In this document: in pieces, positions 58,956-64,000 of the stretch
Position numbering within the stretch: the first letter of the stretch is position 1
Layout of the letters: each line of letters starts with the position of its first letter
NCBI RefSeq assembly: GCF_020544465.1
Contig: NZ_CP066126.1
Coordinates: 496,001-560,000 of the forward strand
Direction: 5' to 3'
Source of the DNA: Chromobacterium rhizoryzae
GTDB lineage: Bacteria > Pseudomonadota > Gammaproteobacteria > Burkholderiales > Chromobacteriaceae
Length of the DNA: 64,000 nt
Notes under the pieces: generated by a model
Seen by the model: the letters and a program-made list of their open reading frames with translations, nothing else
What the model was told of the DNA's origin: nothing
Database searches by the model: none
Made by a program: the position numbers and the translations under genes

Positions 58956-59030
<75 letters not shown>

Positions 59031-59070
59031 CCATTTACTTTGTGTTGTTTCGTATCCAGGAAATTTTGCC

Positions 59071-60261
59071 ATGGCTAAGGAAAAGTTCGAGCGGACTAAA
59101 CCGCACGTAAACGTCGGCACCATCGGTCACGTGGACCATGGTAAAACCACTCTGACCGCTGCGATCACCACTATTCTGTCGAAGAAGTTCGGTGGCGAAG
59201 CCAAGGACTACTCCCAGATCGACAGCGCGCCGGAAGAGAAGGCTCGCGGTATTACCATTAATACCGCTCACGTAGAATACGAAACCGAGTCCCGCCACTA
59301 CGCTCACGTAGACTGCCCGGGTCACGCCGACTACGTTAAGAACATGATTACCGGTGCTGCCCAGATGGACGGCGCTATCCTGGTGTGCTCGGCCGCTGAC
59401 GGTCCGATGCCGCAAACCCGCGAACACATCCTGCTGTCCCGTCAGGTTGGCGTTCCGTACATCATCGTGTTCCTGAACAAGGCCGACCTGGTGGACGACG
59501 CTGAGCTGCTGGAACTGGTTGAAATGGAAGTTCGCGATCTGCTGTCTTCCTACGACTTCCCGGGCGACGACACCCCGGTGGTAATCGGCTCCGCTCGTCT
59601 GGCGCTGGAAGGCGACCAGTCCGAATACGGCGAACCGGCCATCTTCAAGCTGGCTGCTGCTCTGGATTCCTACATCCCGACTCCGGAACGCGCCATCGAC
59701 AAGCCGTTCCTGCTGCCGATCGAAGACGTGTTCTCGATCTCCGGCCGTGGCACCGTGGTAACCGGTCGCGTAGAGCGCGGCATTGTTAAAGTCGGCGAAG
59801 AACTGGAAATCGTGGGCTTGAAGGCTACCGCGAAGACCACTTGCACCGGCGTGGAAATGTTCCGCAAGCTGCTGGACCAAGGTCAAGCTGGCGACAACGT
59901 GGGCGTGCTGCTGCGCGGCACCAAGCGTGAAGACGTTGAGCGTGGTCAGGTGTTGGCTAAGCCGGGTTCCATCACCCCGCACACCAAGTTCCAGGCTTCG
60001 GTATACGTACTGAGCAAAGACGAAGGTGGCCGTCACACCCCGTTCTTCGCGAACTACCGTCCGCAGTTCTACTTCCGCACCACCGACGTAACGGGCGCCG
60101 TTACCCTGTCGGAAGGCGTGGAAATGGTAATGCCGGGCGACAACGTGGAGATCACTGTTGAGCTGATCGCTCCGATCGCCATGGAAGATGGTCTGCGTTT
60201 CGCCATCCGCGAAGGCGGTCGTACCGTCGGCGCCGGTGTGGTAGCTAAGATCATCGCTTAA
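59071..60261 (+). CDS. tuf: Elongation factor Tu
   Basis: GTPase delivering aminoacyl-tRNA to the ribosome, 396 residues. G1 GHVDHGKTTL, G2 RGITINTAHVEY, G3 DCPGHADYVKNM, G4 NKADLVDDAELL, then domains 2 and 3 (GTVVTGRVERG, FRTTDVTGAV). Located downstream of tRNA-Tyr-Gly-Thr and followed by tRNA-Trp, the tufB-type context; a second copy in the str operon is expected elsewhere. Confidence 0.99.
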   Translation: MAKEKFERTKPHVNVGTIGHVDHGKTTLTAAITTILSKKFGGEAKDYSQIDSAPEEKARGITINTAHVEYETESRHYAHVDCPGHADYVKNMITGAAQMDGAILVCSAADGPMPQTREHILLSRQVGVPYIIVFLNKADLVDDAELLELVEMEVRDLLSSYDFPGDDTPVVIGSARLALEGDQSEYGEPAIFKLAAALDSYIPTPERAIDKPFLLPIEDVFSISGRGTVVTGRVERGIVKVGEELEIVGLKATAKTTCTGVEMFRKLLDQGQAGDNVGVLLRGTKREDVERGQVLAKPGSITPHTKFQASVYVLSKDEGGRHTPFFANYRPQFYFRTTDVTGAVTLSEGVEMVMPGDNVEITVELIAPIAMEDGLRFAIREGGRTVGAGVVAKIIA

Positions 60262-60271
60262 TCAGGTTTAA

Positions 60272-60347
60272 AGGCCAGTAGCTCAATTGGTAGAGTATCG
60301 GTCTCCAAAACCGAGGGTTGGGGGTTCGAGACCCTCCTGGCCTGCCA
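60272..60347 (+). tRNA. tRNA-Trp (CCA)
   Basis: 76-nt cloverleaf with encoded CCA; acceptor AGGCCAG/CTGGCCT; anticodon CCA in TCTCCAAAA. Ten bases after tuf, so probably processed from the tuf transcript. Confidence 0.97.
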
Positions 60348-60350
60348 ATT

Positions 60351-60388
60351 AAGACCAGCCGGCGCTTGTGCGCCGGTTGGTCTTTTGT
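60351..60388 (+). terminator. Strong terminator between tRNA-Trp and secE
   Basis: 15-bp stem (60351-60365 with 60370-60384, G-T tolerated), TTGT loop, TTTT tail; only 3 bases after the tRNA. Confidence 0.8.
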
Positions 60389-60415
60389 CGCATACGCGCA
60401 AGAGAAGATATCGAC

Positions 60416-60772
60416 ATGGAAATGCAAGATAAAATCAAGCTGGCGCTGGCCGGTTTGCTGGTGGCGGCCGGTATCGTCGGCTTTTACATGATTCCGGCGG
60501 ATCAGGGTATTTTGCGCGCGCTTTCGTTTGTGGCCGGCGTGATTCTGGCGGTTGGGGCGGTTTGGCTGTCGCAGCCGGGCAAGAGTTTCGTCACTTACGC
60601 CAACGAGTCTCTGGTCGAGGCTCGTAAGGTGGTGTGGCCCACTCGCAAAGAGGCGATGCAGATGACCGGCATGGTGTTTGTTTTCGTGCTGGTGCTGGCC
60701 TTGTTCATGTGGTTGGTGGACTCCAGTCTGTCCTGGTTGTTTTATGATGTGATTCTCGGTCGAGGTAAATAA
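60416..60772 (+). CDS. secE: Preprotein translocase subunit SecE
   Basis: A 118-residue SecE with three predicted helices (LALAGLLVAAGIVGFYMI, LSFVAGVILAVGAVWL, MTGMVFVFVLVLALFMWLV) and the conserved cytoplasmic motif VEARKVVWPTRKEAMQMT before the last helix, E. coli-like. Its stop overlaps the nusG start (TAATG). Confidence 0.95.
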   Translation: MEMQDKIKLALAGLLVAAGIVGFYMIPADQGILRALSFVAGVILAVGAVWLSQPGKSFVTYANESLVEARKVVWPTRKEAMQMTGMVFVFVLVLALFMWLVDSSLSWLFYDVILGRGK

Positions 60773-61305
60773 TGGCAATGCGCTGGTATGTGGTTCACGC
60801 TTATTCTGGCTTTGAAAAAAGCGTGCAAAAGGCGTTGCGCGAGCGCATCGAGCGTTCTCATGTCGCCGATCAATTTGGTCAAATCCTGGTGCCGGTGGAA
60901 GAGGTTGTCGACGTCAAGAATGGCCGTCGCTCCATTACCGAGCGCAAGTTTTTCCCGGGCTATGTGTTGGTCGAGATGGAAATGACCGACGATACCTGGC
61001 ATCTGGTCAAGAGCACGCCGAAAGTGACCGGTTTTGTTGGCGGTACCGCCAACCGCCCGGCGCCGATTTCCAAGAAGGAAGTCGAGGCCATCATGCAGCA
61101 GATGCAAGAGGGCGTGGAAAAGCCGAAGCCGAAGGTGCTGTTCGAAGTGGGCGAGAAGGTGCGCGTCATCGACGGCCCGTTCAACGACTTCAACGGTTCG
61201 GTCGACGAAGTGAACTACGAGCGCAACAAGCTGCGCGTGTCGGTGCAGATTTTTGGCCGCGACACCCCGGTTGAGCTCGAATTCAGTCAGGTTGAGAAGT
61301 TGTAA
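60772..61305 (+). CDS. nusG: Transcription antitermination factor NusG
   Basis: 177-residue NusG: NGN domain (MRWYVVHAYSGFEKSVQKAL; FPGYVLVEMEMTDDTWHLVKSTPKVTGFVGG) and C-terminal KOW domain (FEVGEKVRVIDGPFNDFNGSVDEVN). Couples RNA polymerase to ribosome or Rho. Co-translated with secE. Confidence 0.98.
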   Translation: MAMRWYVVHAYSGFEKSVQKALRERIERSHVADQFGQILVPVEEVVDVKNGRRSITERKFFPGYVLVEMEMTDDTWHLVKSTPKVTGFVGGTANRPAPISKKEVEAIMQQMQEGVEKPKPKVLFEVGEKVRVIDGPFNDFNGSVDEVNYERNKLRVSVQIFGRDTPVELEFSQVEKL

Positions 61306-61314
61306 GTCTGCCTC

Positions 61315-61343
61315 TTGGCAAGCTTTTTTTAAGCGTGTATACT
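61315..61343 (+). promoter_or_regulatory. Promoter of rplKA (and downstream)
   Basis: TTGGCA (61315-61320), 17 bases, TATACT (61338-61343), about 60 bp before rplK. A T-run in the spacer. Confidence 0.75.
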
Positions 61344-61404
61344 GTTGCGCTTTCGTCGGGAAGCGAGTTGACGCTCGCGCTATACCCAAACTAGGAGTTT
61401 AATC

Positions 61405-61836
61405 GTGGCAAAGAAAATTGTCGGCTATATCAAGCTGCAAGTGCCCGCTGGCAAAGCCAACCCGTCGCCGCCGATCGGTCCGGCCCTGGGTCAGCGTGGT
61501 CTGAACATCATGGAATTCTGCAAGGCGTTCAACGCCGCGACCCAAGGCGTTGAGCCGGGTCTGCCGATTCCCGTAGTGATTACCGCATTCGCGGACAAGT
61601 CCTTCACCTTCGTGATGAAGACCCCGCCGGCCACCATCCTTCTGAAGAAGGCTGCTGGCATCAAGTCCGGTTCGGCCAAGGCCAATACCGACAAGGTGGG
61701 TAAAGTGACTCGCGCTCAGCTGGAAGAAATCGCCAAGACCAAGCAGCCGGATCTGACCGCTGCCGATCTGGACGCCGCTGTTCGCACCATCGCCGGCTCC
61801 GCCCGTTCGATGGGTCTGGAAGTGGAGGGCGTGTAA
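61405..61836 (+). CDS. rplK: 50S ribosomal protein L11
   Basis: 143-residue L11 (KIVGYIKLQVPAGKANPSPPIGPALGQRGLNIMEFCKAFN; PPATILLKKAAG; C-terminal RTIAGSARSMGLEVEG). GTG start with AGGAG upstream. Overlaps rplA by one base. Confidence 0.98.
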   Translation: MAKKIVGYIKLQVPAGKANPSPPIGPALGQRGLNIMEFCKAFNAATQGVEPGLPIPVVITAFADKSFTFVMKTPPATILLKKAAGIKSGSAKANTDKVGKVTRAQLEEIAKTKQPDLTAADLDAAVRTIAGSARSMGLEVEGV

Positions 61837-62531
61837 TGGCTAAGGTTTCCAAGCGCTTGCAAGCTCTGAAGGCTGGCGTTGATCGCAACAAGCTGTACGC
61901 TATCGACGAAGCGATCTCCCTGGTGAAAGCCGCCGCCACCGCCAAATTCGACGAGTCCATCGACGTGGCCGTGAATCTGGGCGTGGATCCGCGTAAATCC
62001 GACCAAGTGGTTCGTGGTTCCGTGGTTCTGCCGCGCGGCACCGGCAAGTCCGTACGCGTTGCCGTGTTCGCTCAAGGCGCGAACGCTGAAGCCGCTAAAG
62101 CCGCTGGCGCCGAAGTCGTTGGTTTCGACGATCTGGCCGAGCAGGTTAAAGCCGGCAATCTGGACTTCGACATCGTGATCGCCTCCCCGGACGCCATGCG
62201 CGTTGTGGGTCAGCTGGGTCAGATCCTGGGCCCGCGCGGCCTGATGCCGAACCCGAAGGTGGGCACCGTGACCCCGAACGTAGCCGAGGCCGTGAAAAAC
62301 GCCAAGGCCGGTCAGGTTCAGTACCGTACCGACAAGGCCGGTATCGTTCACGCCACCATCGGCCGTGCTTCTTTCGAAGCCGAAGCTCTGCGTGAAAACT
62401 TCTCCGCTCTGGTTGATGCCCTGGTGAAAGCCAAGCCGGCAGCTTCCAAGGGCGTGTATCTGAAAAAGATCGCCGTATCCAGCACCATGGGTGTCGGCGC
62501 TCGTGTAGATACCAACTCGATCAGCGCTTAA
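61836..62531 (+). CDS. rplA: 50S ribosomal protein L1
   Basis: 231-residue L1; also the translational repressor of the L11 operon in other bacteria. Signature GPRGLMPNPKVGTVTPNVAEAVKNAKAGQV and RVAVFAQGANAEAAKAAGAE. Followed by 340 nt of non-coding RNA structure (hairpins, L10 leader, tRNA-Thr) before rplJ. Confidence 0.98.
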   Translation: MAKVSKRLQALKAGVDRNKLYAIDEAISLVKAAATAKFDESIDVAVNLGVDPRKSDQVVRGSVVLPRGTGKSVRVAVFAQGANAEAAKAAGAEVVGFDDLAEQVKAGNLDFDIVIASPDAMRVVGQLGQILGPRGLMPNPKVGTVTPNVAEAVKNAKAGQVQYRTDKAGIVHATIGRASFEAEALRENFSALVDALVKAKPAASKGVYLKKIAVSSTMGVGARVDTNSISA

Positions 62532-62600
62532 TCGCTGTTTGAGTTTGGCGGGGCGGTTCGCCGCCTCGCCAAGGCTTTGGGCTGGCAAGTTCGCTTGCCA

Positions 62601-62690
62601 GGTTGTCAAAGACCGTAGGCGCCGAAAGGCTTAATCGCAGATTTGCCGGTATGGAAGTCCGCACCCTACGCAGATGGTGTACCCGAAACA
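62601..62690 (+). promoter_or_regulatory. Ribosomal protein L10 leader
   Basis: Contains the conserved L10-leader blocks GTCAAAGACCGTAGGCGCC, AAAGGCTTAAT and CCTACGCAGATGGTGTACCC, with ACCGTAGG pairing to CCTACGCAGATGGT. In other bacteria the L10-L12 complex binds here to repress rplJL. Two UUCG-loop hairpins lie just 5' (62545-62572 and 62582-62601). Confidence 0.88.
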
Positions 62691-62710
62691 GGCTTCTGAA
62701 CAAAGTTCAA

Positions 62711-62785
<75 letters not shown>

Positions 62786-62827
62786 GTTCTTTATGATGTC
62801 TCCTGATGTAGGTCGCCGCTGCAAAGC

Positions 62828-62849
62828 GAAGCGAAAATCCTTTCGCTTC
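62828..62849 (+). promoter_or_regulatory. Hairpin just before the rplJ ribosome site
   Basis: 9-bp perfect stem GAAGCGAAA (62828-62836) with TTTCGCTTC (62841-62849), ATCC loop, 11 bases before AGGAGG. It may be an attenuator, a processing site or part of L10 control. Confidence 0.5.
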
Positions 62850-62871
62850 ATTTCAGTCTAGGAGGTAGACC

Positions 62872-63369
62872 TTGAGTCTCAATATCGAAGATAAAAAGGC
62901 GGTCGTAGCTGAAGTATCTGCCACGCTGGCAGACGCTCAGACCCTCGTTATCGCTGAATATCGGGGCATCGAGGTAAGCAGCATGACCAAACTCCGCGCT
63001 CAGGCGCGCGAGAATGGCGTATACCTGCGCGTTCTGAAGAACACGCTGGTTCGCCGTGCTGTGGAAGGCACTCCGTTTGCCGGTCTGGCTGACCAAATGG
63101 TCGGCCCGCTGGTTTACGCTGTTTCCACCGACCCGGTAGCTGCTGCCAAGGTGCTGCATCAATATGCCAAGGCTGACGACAAAATCATCGTCAAAGCAGG
63201 TTCCTACGATGGCCAGGTGCTGAACGCCGCTCAGGTTGCTGAGCTCGCGTCCATCCCGAGCCGCGAAGAACTGCTGTCCAAGCTTCTCTACGTTATGCAG
63301 GCTCCGGTCGCTGGCTTCGCCCGCGCGCTGGCCGCCCTGTCCGACAAGAAGCAAGCCGAAGCCGCTTAA
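62872..63369 (+). CDS. rplJ: 50S ribosomal protein L10
   Basis: 165-residue L10 (LNIEDKKAVVAEVSATLADAQTLVIAEYRGIEVSSMTKLRAQARE; LADQMVGPLVYAV). A TTG start with a strong AGGAGG 8 bases upstream. Forms the L8 complex with L12 dimers at the stalk. Followed by rplL after 36 bp. Confidence 0.98.
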   Translation: MSLNIEDKKAVVAEVSATLADAQTLVIAEYRGIEVSSMTKLRAQARENGVYLRVLKNTLVRRAVEGTPFAGLADQMVGPLVYAVSTDPVAAAKVLHQYAKADDKIIVKAGSYDGQVLNAAQVAELASIPSREELLSKLLYVMQAPVAGFARALAALSDKKQAEAA

Positions 63370-63405
63370 CTTATTTGATTCTTATAGAATTCAGGAGATT
63401 TTCAC

Positions 63406-63777
63406 ATGGCAATCACCAAAGAAGACATCCTCGAGGCCGTTGCTGGTCTGACCGTGATGGAACTGAACGACCTGGTTAAGGCGTTCGAAGAGAAGTTCGG
63501 CGTTTCCGCCGCTGCTGTTGCTGTTGCTGGCCCGGCTGGCGCCGGCGCTGCTGCCGCTGAAGAAAAAACCGAGTTTGACGTTATCCTGACTGGCGCTGGC
63601 GACAACAAGGTTGGCGTGATCAAGGTTGTGCGCGCAATCACCGGTCTGGGCCTGAAAGAAGCCAAAGACCTGGTTGACGGCGCTCCGAAAGCCCTGAAAG
63701 AAGGCGTGGCGAAGGCTGAAGCCGACGACATCCTGAAACAGCTGACCGAAGCCGGTGCTAAGGCTGAAATCAAATAA
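63406..63777 (+). CDS. rplL: 50S ribosomal protein L7/L12
   Basis: 123-residue L12: N-terminal dimerisation domain (AITKEDILEAVAGLTVMELNDLVKAFEEKFGV), Ala/Gly-rich hinge and C-terminal factor-binding domain (EKTEFDVILTGAGDNKVGVIKVVRAITGLGLKEAKDLVDGAPK). Confidence 0.99.
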   Translation: MAITKEDILEAVAGLTVMELNDLVKAFEEKFGVSAAAVAVAGPAGAGAAAAEEKTEFDVILTGAGDNKVGVIKVVRAITGLGLKEAKDLVDGAPKALKEGVAKAEADDILKQLTEAGAKAEIK

Positions 63778-63800
63778 TCTTCTTTGAAAAAAGAGGGTGA

Positions 63801-63827
63801 GGCTGGCGGAGAAATCCGCCAGCCTTA
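63801..63827 (+). terminator. Attenuator-like hairpin between rplL and rpoB
   Basis: Perfect 10-bp stem (63801-63810 with 63815-63824), GAAA tetraloop, only weak T tail (TTATT); fits the partial terminator known between rplL and rpoB in E. coli. Confidence 0.65.
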
Positions 63828-63935
63828 TTGCGCTTGTAGTTGGCCGAAACGAAGAAGGTAAAAGCCAGCAATTATTGAGCGTGGCTGCTGACTTTTGGTT
63901 TCTTGCTTGCGCCACCCCACCTCGATGGAGACTCT

Positions 63936-64000
63936 ATGAGTTATTCGTTTACTGAGAAGAAGCGTATTCGTAAAAGTTTTGCGAAGCGTGCCAGTGTTCT
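63936..64000 (+). CDS. rpoB: RNA polymerase beta subunit, N-terminal start (cut by window edge)
   Basis: The window ends in the first ~21 codons of rpoB (MSYSFTEKKRIRKSFAKRASV), the expected next gene after rplJL. GGAG lies 8 bases before the ATG. The initial SYSFTEKKRIRKSFAKR segment is the typical betaproteobacterial RpoB N terminus. Confidence 0.93.
   Translation, partial: MSYSFTEKKRIRKSFAKRASV

Noticed and set aside
61306..61345. Small hairpin TGCC-TCTT-GGCA with T-run after nusG as a terminator
   Set aside because: Only a 4-bp stem; the same bases form a good -35/-10 promoter for rplK.

Overview
The window is a 64 kb, high-GC chromosomal segment from a betaproteobacterium of the Neisseriales, most likely Chromobacterium or a close relative. 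I infer this from the gene content and order: rsmB-DUF4390-ntrYX, a secreted chitin-binding GH18 chitinase, a glrK/qseG/glrR locus, tandem type IV pilins beside PglL-like ligases, and the tRNA-tuf-secE-nusG-rplKAJL-rpoB block. It is core genome: I see no transposase, integrase, prophage or CRISPR array.

Layout. 1-10.6 kb: end of htpX, then rsmB, a DUF4390 gene, ntrY and a degenerate ntrX, moeB, a TlpA-like thioredoxin, a thioesterase, a TonB protein, dps, yggU and fxsA. 10.8-11.1 kb: three identical tRNA-Lys genes. 11.2-18.9 kb: Fur-box heme oxygenase and a DUF454 protein, pyrE, exonuclease III, a sulfurtransferase, a HIT protein with an extra C-terminal part, a YtfL/PaeA-type transporter and an Asr-like basic periplasmic protein. 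19.2-25.5 kb: chitinase with a candidate CviR site, isochorismatase-fold hydrolase and a 1283-residue FAD/Fe-S dehydrogenase. 25.7-36.2 kb: LemA/TPM operon, lptD-surA-pdxA, the divergent amgK-murU-ruvC-ruvA cluster and a solute-binding protein. 36.3-40.6 kb: a BON-domain gene carrying a 7 x 51 bp tandem repeat, preceded by a sigma-54 promoter and two TGTC-N10-GACA palindromes, then glrK-qseG-glrR. 40.7-48.7 kb: ribB with FMN riboswitch, ruvB, potD-like, proB, a PilZ-like protein, bioA. 48.8-53.5 kb: two type IV pilins and two PglL/Wzy_C ligases; the first three genes are clearly AT-rich. 53.6-58.6 kb: rpoH with a CIRCE element, ftsXEY, rsmD and a YfhL-type ferredoxin. 58.7-64 kb: tRNA-Tyr/Gly/Thr, tuf, tRNA-Trp, secE, nusG, rplKA, an L10 leader, a second tRNA-Thr, rplJL and the start of rpoB.

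The most notable points are: (1) a tRNA-Thr gene placed between the L10 autoregulatory leader and rplJ; (2) a complete sigma-54/GlrR promoter architecture in front of the repeat-containing BON gene next to glrR; (3) an NtrX that has lost the Walker A lysine, the Walker B aspartate and the GAFTGA loop; (4) paired paralogous pilin and glycan-ligase genes with an abrupt composition change; (5) CIRCE control of rpoH; (6) a FMN riboswitch with a visible terminator; and (7) a long A-rich element shared by the promoters of the two tRNA arrays. Coordinates and motifs were read by eye; no database search was run, so family assignments rest on recognised motifs and gene order.
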